From Opitutaceae bacterium (GTDB lineage: Bacteria > Verrucomicrobiota > Verrucomicrobiia > Opitutales > Opitutaceae): a stretch of 64,000 bases of DNA. The notes under the pieces are model-generated. The model saw only the letters and a list, made by a program, of their open reading frames with translations, searched no databases and had not been told where the DNA came from. The stretch lies in assembly GCA_030648295.1 (NCBI GenBank), contig JAUSID010000163.1, positions 1 through 64,000 on the forward strand, given 5' to 3'. This document shows positions 26,150 through 34,400 of this stretch, one piece after another (within the stretch, counting starts at the first letter, position 1; each line of letters begins with the position of its first letter). The position numbers were made by a program, and so were the translations under genes.

Positions 26150-28372
26150 ATGCCCCTGTTCCGCCGGCGTTCCCACCTGCCGCTTTACCTCGAGATTGTC
26201 GCCACGCTGATCGCGCGCGTGCTGTATCGCGTGCGGACTCGTGGCGCGGAGAACATTCCCGCGACCGGCGGCGTGCTGCTGATCGCTAACCACATCTCGT
26301 ATGTGGACGTCGTGGTGCTCCAGCTGGCCTGTCCGCGGCCGATCCGCTTCGTCGGCTACAAGGGACTGCGTCACAATTGGTTTTTCAACTGGTGCTTCGA
26401 GGTCAGCGGATGCATCAGCGTGTCGGACCGGCAGCCGCTCGATGGGATGCGCGCCGCCATGCGCGCGCTCAACCAGGGCGAACTGGTGCTCGTCTTTCCC
26501 GAGGGGCACATCTCGCGCACGGGCCAGCTGATGGAGGTGAAGAAAGGATTCGAGGTCATGGCCCGCCAGACGAACGTGCCGGTGATTGCCGCGGCGACGG
26601 ACGGATTGTGGGGCTCGATTTTTTCGTTCGCGGGCAACAAGTACCTCTGGAAATCGCCGCGGTTGATGCCGACGCCGGTCTTCATCGCGTTTGGCGAGGC
26701 GACACCGGCCGCCGGGGTGAGCACGGCGTGGGCACGGCGACAGCTGCTGGACCTGGGCGAAATAGCGTTCAACGAACGGCCGATGCTCGGGCGCCATATC
26801 GGCCGTGAGTGCGTCCGCACGCTGACGAAGCATCCCGGGCGGCTGCTGTTGGTCGACCGGGCGGTGGGCCGCCGGGCGATCAAGTGCGCGCAACTGTATG
26901 CGGTCGCCGCCGTGCTCTCGCGTCGCATTCGTGCGACCATCCCGGAGCGGCGGGTGGGGATCGTGCTGCCGCCGGGGGCGGGGGCATTCATCGCGAACCT
27001 CGCAATCACGTGCGCGGGAAAAATTCCCGTCAACCTGAACTTCACCGGTGGTCGCGCCGCGCTGGAGACGACGTTCCACATCGCTGGAATCAATACGATC
27101 ATCTCGGCGGAACCGGTGCGGGCGAAGCTGCCGAATTTCCCGTGGCTTGAACGGACGCTCGACCTGAAGGCGGAGATCGAGGCGTGCGGAGGCAAACGCG
27201 CCATCCTGCCGTGGCTGCTCGCGGCCTGGCTGCTGCCGAACCAGTGGTGCGCGGCTCTGCTGCGGCTGCCGAAGCGCGGCGATCGGGAGGAGGCCGGGGT
27301 GCTTTTCACCAGCGGCAGTTCGGGCGAGCCCAAGGGCGTCGCGTTGACGCACCGCAACATCCTCGCGAACTGCGCGCAGATTTCATCGCTCTCGATTCTG
27401 CCGGAATCGGCCTCGCTGGTGGGCAGCCTGCCGGTGTTTCACAGCTTCGGGTTCACCGTCACGCTCTGGTATCCGATGCTGCGCGGCTGTCGCGTGGTCA
27501 CGGTGCCGAGCCCGCTCGAAACGAGGAAAATCATCGAAGCCATTCGTGACGAGAAGGCGACGGTATTGCTGGGCGCGCCGACTTTCATCCGGCCGTTTCT
27601 GAAGAAGGCCGAGCCCTCGGAACTCCGCTCCCTTGACCTCGTCGTGACCGGCGCGGAAAAGCTGCCGGACGATCTGTATCGCGGATTCCTCGAGACATTT
27701 CACATCGAGATCCTCCAGGGTTACGGGCTGACCGAGACCACGCCGGCCACCAACATCAACCAGCCCCATCCGCCCGTCGTGCTCTCGACCAATGTGCCCC
27801 AGGTGGGCAAGCGCACCGGCAGCGTGGGTCGCATGATGCCGGGCATGACCGCGCGTATCATGGATCCGGACACCGGCAAGCATCTGCCGCTGACGGAAAG
27901 CGGCGTCGTGCTTTTTCGGGGCGCGAACGTCTTCGAGGGTTACCTCGATGATCCGGAAAAGACGCGGGCCGCATTCAAGGATGGCTGGTTCATCACCGGC
28001 GACCTCGGGCGATTTGATCAGGACGGCTTCCTGTTCATCGAAGGCCGGCTGTCGCGGTTTTCGAAAATCGGCGGCGAGATGGTGCCGCATGGCACGATTG
28101 AACAAAAAATCCTGGAGGCGTTCGGCTGGGAGCAGTTGGAGAGTCAGGTCATATTCGTGACCGGCATTCCGGACCCGGCGAAGGGCGAGGCGCTCGTCCT
28201 GCTGACCACGAACGAAATCACGCCCGAACAGCTGCGGTCGCGGCTGGCCGAACTGGGTGTGGCCAATCTTTGGGTGCCGAAGATCGTGAAGCGCGTGGAC
28301 AAGATCCCGATGCTCGGCACGGGGAAGACCGATCTGAAGCGCTGCCGCGAACTGGCGTTGCTAAGGGACTAA
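26150..28372 (+). CDS. aas: Aas-type bifunctional acyltransferase / acyl-ACP (CoA) synthetase
   Basis: 740 residues. The N-terminal PlsC-like acyltransferase (about 1-200) has the HX4D motif in ANHISYVDVVVL and FPEGHISRTG. The C-terminal AMP-binding domain has the P-loop VLFTSGSSGEPKGVALTHRN, GYGLTETTPATN and the GDLGRFDQDGFLFIEGR hinge. The fusion is that of E. coli Aas, which re-acylates 2-acyl-glycerophosphoethanolamine, although the transporter half (LplT) is absent here. It may equally activate exogenous fatty acids for phospholipid synthesis. The ATG at 26150 fits the PlsC start. The 3' end is overlapped by a GGGACTAA repeat (28361-28378) that supplies the stop codon. Confidence 0.85.
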   Translation: MPLFRRRSHLPLYLEIVATLIARVLYRVRTRGAENIPATGGVLLIANHISYVDVVVLQLACPRPIRFVGYKGLRHNWFFNWCFEVSGCISVSDRQPLDGMRAAMRALNQGELVLVFPEGHISRTGQLMEVKKGFEVMARQTNVPVIAAATDGLWGSIFSFAGNKYLWKSPRLMPTPVFIAFGEATPAAGVSTAWARRQLLDLGEIAFNERPMLGRHIGRECVRTLTKHPGRLLLVDRAVGRRAIKCAQLYAVAAVLSRRIRATIPERRVGIVLPPGAGAFIANLAITCAGKIPVNLNFTGGRAALETTFHIAGINTIISAEPVRAKLPNFPWLERTLDLKAEIEACGGKRAILPWLLAAWLLPNQWCAALLRLPKRGDREEAGVLFTSGSSGEPKGVALTHRNILANCAQISSLSILPESASLVGSLPVFHSFGFTVTLWYPMLRGCRVVTVPSPLETRKIIEAIRDEKATVLLGAPTFIRPFLKKAEPSELRSLDLVVTGAEKLPDDLYRGFLETFHIEILQGYGLTETTPATNINQPHPPVVLSTNVPQVGKRTGSVGRMMPGMTARIMDPDTGKHLPLTESGVVLFRGANVFEGYLDDPEKTRAAFKDGWFITGDLGRFDQDGFLFIEGRLSRFSKIGGEMVPHGTIEQKILEAFGWEQLESQVIFVTGIPDPAKGEALVLLTTNEITPEQLRSRLAELGVANLWVPKIVKRVDKIPMLGTGKTDLKRCRELALLRD

Positions 28373-28396
28373 GGGACCTGACCTCTGACACACCGC

Positions 28397-29377
28397 ATGC
28401 GCATCGACTGTCATGTTCACGTGGTCGGCAATGGTACGGGCGGGACGGGATGCTGGTATCGGCCCCGTGGGATCACGCGTTACGGCGTGCCGCTTCTGCT
28501 GCGGAGTGTCGGGCTGACCGCGGCCGCACTGGAGGGTGACCTGGATCGGCTGTATGCGGAGCAACTGCTGCGCTTCGTCCGCGAATCATCCCTCGACGCG
28601 GCGGTCATCCTCGCCCAGGACGAACCGTATCGGGAGAACGGCGACGTGATCGCGGACACGGGTTCGTTCTATGTGCCGAACGACTTCGTCCTCGGCCTGG
28701 CGCGCGCCCATCCGGAATTTCTTCCGGCCGTCTCGATTCACCCCGCGCGCCGCGATGCGCTGGCCGAACTCGAGCGCTGCCTCGCGGCCGGCGCCGTCAT
28801 GCTGAAATGCCTGCCGAACTGCCAGAACATCGACTGGAACAACCCCGCTTACAGCCGGTTCCTCGAGCGGATGGCGGAGAGCGGACTCATCCTCCTTGCG
28901 CACACCGGCAGCGAGCGCACGCTGCCCGTGATCGCGCCTGAACTGGCGACGCCGCGGGTGCTGACCCGCGCGCTCGAGATCGGCGTCACGTGCATCGCCG
29001 CGCACAGCGGCACCGGGCTGATGCTGCTGGATCCGGACTACTTCGACGTATTCGTCGAGATGGCACAGCGTTTTCCGCGGCTGTACGGCGACAACAGCGC
29101 GCTGGCCTCCTGCAATTTTCGTCTGCGCCCGGGCGCGCTGCGGCGGATGCTGGAACCGGATTTGCAGTCCCGGATCCTGCACGGCAGCGACGTGCCCGTG
29201 ACGGTGACCGGGGCTCTGGCGTGGGCGTTCGGTCTGATCAGCTGGCGGGAGTGGCGGGCGTCCGCCGCGATTCCGAATCCGATCGAACGCGACGCGCAAT
29301 TGAAGCGCGCACTCGGTTTCGAGGAGGCGACATTCACGCGGCTCGCGACGCTGCTGCGGCGACGACCGGCTTCGTAG
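28397..29377 (+). CDS. Amidohydrolase-family (TIM-barrel) metal-dependent hydrolase
   Basis: 326 residues of the Amidohydro_2 type. The metal ligands appear as HVH at the start (MRIDCHVHVVG, H6/H8), a candidate His in LLAHTGSE, another in CIAAHSGTG, and the Asp in LHGSDVP. SIHPARRDALAELERCLAAG and MLKCLPNCQNIDWNNP are the barrel segments seen in 2-pyrone-4,6-dicarboxylate lactonase/ACMSD relatives. The true substrate is unknown. It starts 24 bp after the Aas-like gene and is probably co-transcribed with it. Confidence 0.8.
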   Translation: MRIDCHVHVVGNGTGGTGCWYRPRGITRYGVPLLLRSVGLTAAALEGDLDRLYAEQLLRFVRESSLDAAVILAQDEPYRENGDVIADTGSFYVPNDFVLGLARAHPEFLPAVSIHPARRDALAELERCLAAGAVMLKCLPNCQNIDWNNPAYSRFLERMAESGLILLAHTGSERTLPVIAPELATPRVLTRALEIGVTCIAAHSGTGLMLLDPDYFDVFVEMAQRFPRLYGDNSALASCNFRLRPGALRRMLEPDLQSRILHGSDVPVTVTGALAWAFGLISWREWRASAAIPNPIERDAQLKRALGFEEATFTRLATLLRRRPAS

Positions 29378-29445
29378 CAGCCGAGGTAACGAGGCTGGGA
29401 TTTTCGGTTTACGGGCCATCAGCCTCCTTACGTCGGCTGCTACGC
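29373..29445. repeat. Inverted pair of GTAGCAGCCGAGGT-type repeats
   Basis: Two inverted arms (29373-29400 and 29419-29445) overlap the end of the amidohydrolase gene and can form a hairpin. Further copies occur at 20308, 42652 and the pair 57057/57113. The convergent SLC13 gene ends at 29533, so this may also serve as a terminator. Confidence 0.7.
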
Positions 29446-29532
29446 TCGACCGCTCGTCCGACGGAATCTGCGGCTGCCCCGCGACAAGCTCGGGGCCCTG
29501 AGACCTGTCGAACGGGGAAGCCGCAGCCACTT

Positions 29533-31320
29533 TTATGATCCCAACGTCAGCGGCCAGAATTTCGGCACCAGCCAGATTGCAAGGGCGAAGACCACGATTA
29601 CGAGCGGCCCGCCCACCCGGATGAAATCGATGAACTTGTACCGACCCGGCCCGTACACCATCAGGCAGGCGGGTTCCAGTGGAGTGAGGTACGAGCAGCT
29701 CGCCGCCACGGCGATCGCGACGGCGAACGCGCGCGGATTGAGGTCCAGCCGCACCGCGGTCTGCACCGCAATCGGCAGGATCACCGCGGCGGCCGCCTGG
29801 TTCGACATCGGCTGCGTGAGCAACACGGTGAGCAGAAAAAAACCGCCGAGCAGCCAGGTGGGATCGAGGGCCGAGGTCGCATCTGCCACCCGCTCCGCCA
29901 GGTATTTCGCCGTGCCGGTATCGTCCATGGCCGAACCGAGCGCGAGCATGCAGGCAATCAGGATGACGACCCGCCATTCAATTTCACGGTAGGCTTCCGC
30001 GGGCGTGATGCACCGCGTGACGAATGTGAGGAAGGCGCCCAGCAACATCGCGACGGCCAGCGGGAGCACGTTGATTGTCGCGAGAATCAGCGCGGCCGCG
30101 AAGATTGCCATCGCGCGCCACGCCCGGGGGCGTTTCGGGGCGGTTTCGTTGACCGCGTTCAATACGCTCAGCGCGCCGTCTTCTGCGATGCGCGCGATGG
30201 ACTCGGTTCGCCCCTGCACCAGCAGCACGTCGCCGACGCGCAGGATGGCGTGACTCAGCTTGTCGAGCAGGTTCCGGCCGTGGCGGTTCAGCCCGAGCAC
30301 CTGAAGCCCATAGCGCTCGCGAAAACCAATCCCGCGCAACGTCCGGCCCACGAGCGGTGATCCGGGCACCACGAGCGCCTCGACCAGCGACGCGTCCTCG
30401 CTCTTCAAATCCGGGTCGGAGAGGGTGACATCCGGCCGGATTTCGATGCCGGCGGTCTCCTTGATCTTCAGCAGTTCCTTGCGCGGGCATTCGACGAGAA
30501 GCACGTCACCGGCGCGGAGCACCATGTCGCGTCGCGGCCACAGATACTTGTCCGGATCGCGCAGCACGCGAATGACGGTCAGGTCGAGATCGCGGCCGAG
30601 GTTCGCCTGGGCGAGGGTTTTGCCGACGAGCGGCGAATCGCCCAGGATCAGAATCTCGCTGATGTAGGAGCGGACGCCGAATTCCTCCAGCAGACCGGAC
30701 GGCGGCGCCCGGTTCGGGATCAGTCGCCGGCCGATGAAAAACATGTACGTGATTCCAGTCAGCGCGATGGGGATGCCGACGGGCGCGAGTTCGAACATGC
30801 CGAGCGGAGCGAGCTCGAGATTCGTCATCAGCCCGCTGACGACGAGATTGGTCGAAGTGCTGATGAGCGTGACCGAACTGGTGAGAATCGAAGCGAATGC
30901 GACCGGCATCAGCAGCGAGGAAGGCGAAACCTTCGATTTCGCGGCGACCCCGAGCACCACCGGAAGAAAAAACGCCGCGGCCGCGGTGTTGCTGATGAAC
31001 GCGCTCAAGGTCGCGACCGCGAGCATGATGACGAGGAGCAGCGTGTTCATCCCCGTGCCGGCGTGCCGCAGGATCGCGCGCCCGACCAGATCGACTACAC
31101 CGGTTTTGATCAACGCTGCGGTCATGATCAGCAGCGCCAGGATCATCATGACCGTGTCGCTGCCGAATCCCGCAAAGGCATCCTTCGGCGTCAGCAGCCC
31201 GCTGAGAATCAGCGCGAGCACGAGCCCGAGGGCGACGACGTCACTCGACACCCAGTCGAAGGAGAAGAAGACGAGCGCGACGAGAACCAGGGTAAGCAGC
31301 AGACCAATCTCGAAAGTCAC
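29533..31320 (-). CDS. SLC13/DASS-family permease with two RCK_C (TrkA-C) domains
   Basis: 595 residues with GTG start. About five to six membrane helices (1-195) precede two cytosolic RCK_C domains (about 205-375: SPLVGKTLAQANLGRDLDLT and SPLVGRTLRGIGFRERYGLQ), followed by a second membrane half. The ISNTAAAAFFLP and QPMSNQAAAAVILP segments are the paired Ser-Asn-Thr-type motifs of the sodium/dicarboxylate-sulfate symporter superfamily. This layout matches bacterial proteins annotated as sulfate or C4-dicarboxylate permeases (SAC1/YbhI-like). The substrate cannot be fixed. No neighbouring gene suggests a pathway. Confidence 0.88.
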   Translation of the reverse strand: MTFEIGLLLTLVLVALVFFSFDWVSSDVVALGLVLALILSGLLTPKDAFAGFGSDTVMMILALLIMTAALIKTGVVDLVGRAILRHAGTGMNTLLLVIMLAVATLSAFISNTAAAAFFLPVVLGVAAKSKVSPSSLLMPVAFASILTSSVTLISTSTNLVVSGLMTNLELAPLGMFELAPVGIPIALTGITYMFFIGRRLIPNRAPPSGLLEEFGVRSYISEILILGDSPLVGKTLAQANLGRDLDLTVIRVLRDPDKYLWPRRDMVLRAGDVLLVECPRKELLKIKETAGIEIRPDVTLSDPDLKSEDASLVEALVVPGSPLVGRTLRGIGFRERYGLQVLGLNRHGRNLLDKLSHAILRVGDVLLVQGRTESIARIAEDGALSVLNAVNETAPKRPRAWRAMAIFAAALILATINVLPLAVAMLLGAFLTFVTRCITPAEAYREIEWRVVILIACMLALGSAMDDTGTAKYLAERVADATSALDPTWLLGGFFLLTVLLTQPMSNQAAAAVILPIAVQTAVRLDLNPRAFAVAIAVAASCSYLTPLEPACLMVYGPGRYKFIDFIRVGGPLVIVVFALAIWLVPKFWPLTLGS

Positions 31321-31542
31321 GCTCCTATCGTGCGTTCAGCGGCCGCGGGGTTCCCGCGGTTTGGTGTGGCATGGGACGCTGGCCGCATGCCGTTGGACCA
31401 CCGCACGACGGTGGCCAGCTGCGGCGATGTGGTCGCACGGTGCTTGAGCCCGTGCTTTGGTCCTTCCGAGCCTCGGTCTTGAACCGAATATCGTCTCCGA
31501 ACCGGTGCAGCCGGAAAGCGCCGCACTAACAATGGCGTTGGC

Positions 31543-32283
31543 CTACTTGTCACGGCCTGCCGCCCAGAGAACTCCGCGCGCCACGACGTCGACGAACACC
31601 GGATCGTGCCAGGTTGCGTTGCCGTGGCCGAAAGTGGTCCCGAACACGCGGGCGCCGTGATAATTGTTCACCCAGATCACGGGATAATCATTGCCGTCCT
31701 TTTCGCTCTTTGAAACCGCGAGCGCCTTGGCGGCGGGCCAGAGCTTCTCGATCACATACAGCTCGTCGCGCGGCGTCGTCCATTGCTCCGGAAATTGCTT
31801 CATCGTCGGGTGATCACGGACTACCCGCCGGACGACGTACTCACTCTGATGATCGTGCCGGCGACTCGTCACGCCGAGGAATTCCCGCCAGTCGTCGATC
31901 GTCGCCGCGCGATAGGTGTGCATCGCGCAATGGATCACCACCGCCGGTTTGCCGGCCTTGTGCGCGGTGGTGATTTTCCGGATGTAGTCGGCGTCCGCGG
32001 TGTTCGCGAAACACTCGTTGTGCACCACCACGTCGTAGGGTTTCGCCCAATCCGGGTTGTGGTAGAGCGGGATCATCGCGGTCGTGCCTGAGCCGCCTTC
32101 GTTCACCACCGTCCACTCCACGAGCGCGAGTTTCGCGACCGCGTCTTTGAGCAATTTGGCCTGGGTGGGATAATCGTGACAGCAGCCGCCCGTGATCAGG
32201 AGGGCGCGAACCGGTTTTGCCACCGGTGCGGCCAAGGCCGGGCTGATTCCTAGCAGCAGAAAAAGGAAGAGGCGTGATTTCAT
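31543..32283 (-). CDS. Secreted ThuA-like domain protein
   Basis: 246 residues with a signal peptide (MKSRLFLFLLLGISPALAA, cleavage likely after ALA). The ThuA domain reads RALLITGGCCHDYPTQAKLL, DVVVHNECFANT, VVIHCAMHTYR and VFGTTFGHGNATWHDPVF. The fold is class I glutamine amidotransferase-like but without enzyme evidence. ThuA proteins are linked to trehalose or sugar turnover and are abundant in Verrucomicrobiota and Planctomycetota. The start at 32283 places the signal peptide properly. It is monocistronic, flanked by repeats and far from other sugar genes. Confidence 0.88.
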   Translation of the reverse strand: MKSRLFLFLLLGISPALAAPVAKPVRALLITGGCCHDYPTQAKLLKDAVAKLALVEWTVVNEGGSGTTAMIPLYHNPDWAKPYDVVVHNECFANTADADYIRKITTAHKAGKPAVVIHCAMHTYRAATIDDWREFLGVTSRRHDHQSEYVVRRVVRDHPTMKQFPEQWTTPRDELYVIEKLWPAAKALAVSKSEKDGNDYPVIWVNNYHGARVFGTTFGHGNATWHDPVFVDVVARGVLWAAGRDK

Positions 32284-32736
32284 CGGGCAGGGGAGCATGG
32301 GGGACGGGGAGTCTTGCGGAGGAAGCGCCGGCGGCGACCAAAAACTTCCCGGTAGCGCGGCTAAGGGCGCATCTCACTTTTCTGCACCGTGCGCAAAGTG
32401 GCACGGGCGTCCCGCCCGTGGACGGCGCTCCGCGCCGCAAACATGGGCGAGACGCCCATGCCACAACACGGGCAAGATGCTCGTGCCACGACGGGCGCAC
32501 ACGCGCTGTGCAAAAAACTGAGATGCGACCCGTGGCTAATTGATATCACGTCCCGAACACCATACCCATCCTGAGGCCGCGCGGTGGGCGGCCGTCGCGT
32601 TTACGACGGTGCCGGGCTGCGTCACGGGGCGGAGAGGCGTATTGGCGCAGGCCACCGTAGGCGTAGACCCGACCCAAAATCCCGTTGCCGCCGCGGAACC
32701 ATGTTTTCGCAGGGGGGACAGTGACCTTGTTCAACC
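32284..32736. repeat. Spacer with palindromic repeat cluster
   Basis: No gene is seen in this 453-bp divergent spacer. Three GTGGCACGGGCGTCCCGCCC / CATGGGCGAGACGCCCATG-type units lie at 32399-32489, followed by about 240 bp without recognisable structure. Confidence 0.7.
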
Positions 32737-32991
32737 ATGGATTCCTCCGACGACATTGCTGCCCGAATCCTCGCTTCCATCGCCGCGCTGCCGCTGCACG
32801 AGCAGGCAGACGCGATTCACGCGCTCATCGGCAGTGCCCTCAAGCAGATGCCCTTGGAAACGATCCTGGAAATGCGTGCGGAAATTACGGGGCAATTTGA
32901 CGAAGATAGCTCGATTGTCCGCTCAACCCTCGACCTCATCGACGGCCAGCTGGCGTTGCGCGAAATCGCCGGGCCGGCAATCTGGCGCTGA
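32737..32991 (+). CDS. Small hypothetical protein
   Basis: 84 residues, predicted largely helical: DIAARILASIAALPLHEQAD, then QMPLETILEMRAEITGQ and STLDLIDGQLALREIAG. The amphipathic pattern and GC-rich third positions support a real protein. It has no signal or membrane segment. No family is recognised. It might be a small regulator or antitoxin-like helical protein, but nothing adjacent acts as its partner. It is followed by a GNAT gene on the same strand 123 bp downstream. Confidence 0.5.
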   Translation: MDSSDDIAARILASIAALPLHEQADAIHALIGSALKQMPLETILEMRAEITGQFDEDSSIVRSTLDLIDGQLALREIAGPAIWR

Positions 32992-33114
32992 GCCGCGGCT
33001 GGGAATTCATCGATTGCCGCTTTTTTCCGGCAACGGTTTGACCTGATTGGCGTCTGGCTTCCGTTGCGTTGGCCCGTCACCGAACTCCGATAACGCCGTC
33101 CATCGCGTACCTCC

Positions 33115-33684
33115 ATGCCAGCAAATCCAGCCATCGACGCGAAGCTCGAGCTTGCCTCCGCCAGCGATGCGTCGACGATCTGTACGCTGCGGATGGCGGC
33201 AGCGAAGGGCCTCACTGATCAGTTCGGCATCGGGACGTGGTCATTCGTGGCGGAATCGGAAGCTGGCGTTCGCACCGACATGATTGCGGCGAACGTATTC
33301 GTAGTTCGGAGTCACGGTGAACTGGTCGCGACGCTGAAACTCGGCACGCGGAAACCGTGGCTGGGCGAGATTGGATTTTTCACGCCGTGCGCGCGTCCGA
33401 TTTATCTCACGGCGATGGCGGTGGCGGCGAGGGAGCAGCGGAGCGGAATCGGCCGCCGCTGCCTCGAACAGGCGCGCGCGGAAGCGGCGCGGCTGAATGC
33501 GGACATTATCCGGCTCGACACGTACGACGGGCCCGCCGGCGCGGCCGACTTTTATCGGAAGTGCGGATTTCGCGAAGTCCGCCGCGCCGAGTACAACGGT
33601 ACGCCGCTGGTGTGGTTCGAGGCCGCCGTGACGGTGGTCGCGAGCGGCCAGCCGGGCGTCCCCGTGGCCACCACGTCGCGTTGA
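33115..33684 (+). CDS. GNAT-family N-acetyltransferase
   Basis: 189 residues. The acetyl-CoA binding region is YLTAMAVAAREQRSGIGRRC (R/Q-x-x-G-x-G/A motif at QRSGIG), followed by ADIIRLDTYDGPAGAADFYR and the GFREVRRAEYNG strand, the usual GNAT order. The first 25 residues are variable. The acceptor substrate cannot be deduced. The neighbours are a small hypothetical gene and a repeat-rich spacer. Confidence 0.85.
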   Translation: MPANPAIDAKLELASASDASTICTLRMAAAKGLTDQFGIGTWSFVAESEAGVRTDMIAANVFVVRSHGELVATLKLGTRKPWLGEIGFFTPCARPIYLTAMAVAAREQRSGIGRRCLEQARAEAARLNADIIRLDTYDGPAGAADFYRKCGFREVRRAEYNGTPLVWFEAAVTVVASGQPGVPVATTSR

Positions 33685-34400
33685 GTTGTCAATTCAGTCG
33701 AAGGTGGAGCCGCTTGACCTCAAGCGGCTGATCTGACGGTACCCGTAGCAAAGCGCGTTGGGGTCAACGCGCTCCACCTTTGAGTGCGTTCGATCTCACA
33801 CGGGAAAACACACGCGGTGTCCATTGTTACGGCTGCGTCGATCGAGGCCAGAGAGGACCGGAAAACCTCAGCCTTGGTGCTGTGCGGCTGCTACGAAAAC
33901 GATCGTGCTCGTTGAGCGGTGTGTGAGCTGAGGTGACCATGCCATTATCGCGCGCAGCGCGAAACAAGGATTCCGCCGAAACGACGCGTGAATCGCGGAA
34001 AACGCGTCGGGTTTCCTTGCCCACGCTTCCAGCGCGGCATGGCGATCGTGCGACCGGCAGGAGAGGTTTTGATCGAGATCGAAGCCGCCGCTGCGACGGC
34101 GAATGGCGGAGGCGGCCAGGAGGTGGCATTCGGCCGCGCCGCACTGATGGCCATGATGGGCGAGCAGCCGATGCTCGAAAGCGTGAAGATTGTCGAGGGC
34201 GACCCCCCGGTCTCCGCGCCTCGAACGGACCCGTAGCCGCTAATTCCTCTCGCGGTGATGACCGCAACCGGGAGCAATGCCCCAAACACTTTGACCGCGG
34301 ATTACGCGGATAGGGTGAAAATGGCGCCGCCATTTTCGTTTAGCAGCATGTCGGTAGCGATCGACATCGCACATTTTTGCCGGAATCGGCCGACAGGCTG
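33685..34400. other. Repeat-bearing spacer, possible gene remnant
   Basis: 716 bp without a secure gene. 33701-33780 is a compound palindrome: outer arms AAGGTGGAGC/GCTCCACCTT and inner hairpins AGCCGCTTGA/TCAAGCGGCT and GCGCGTTG/CAACGCGC. A short plus-strand frame (34039-34236, 65 codons, MAIVRPAGEVLIEIEAAAA...) has gene-like codon usage and could be a small protein or the tail of a decayed gene. No homology is evident. The rest shows nothing. Confidence 0.45.
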
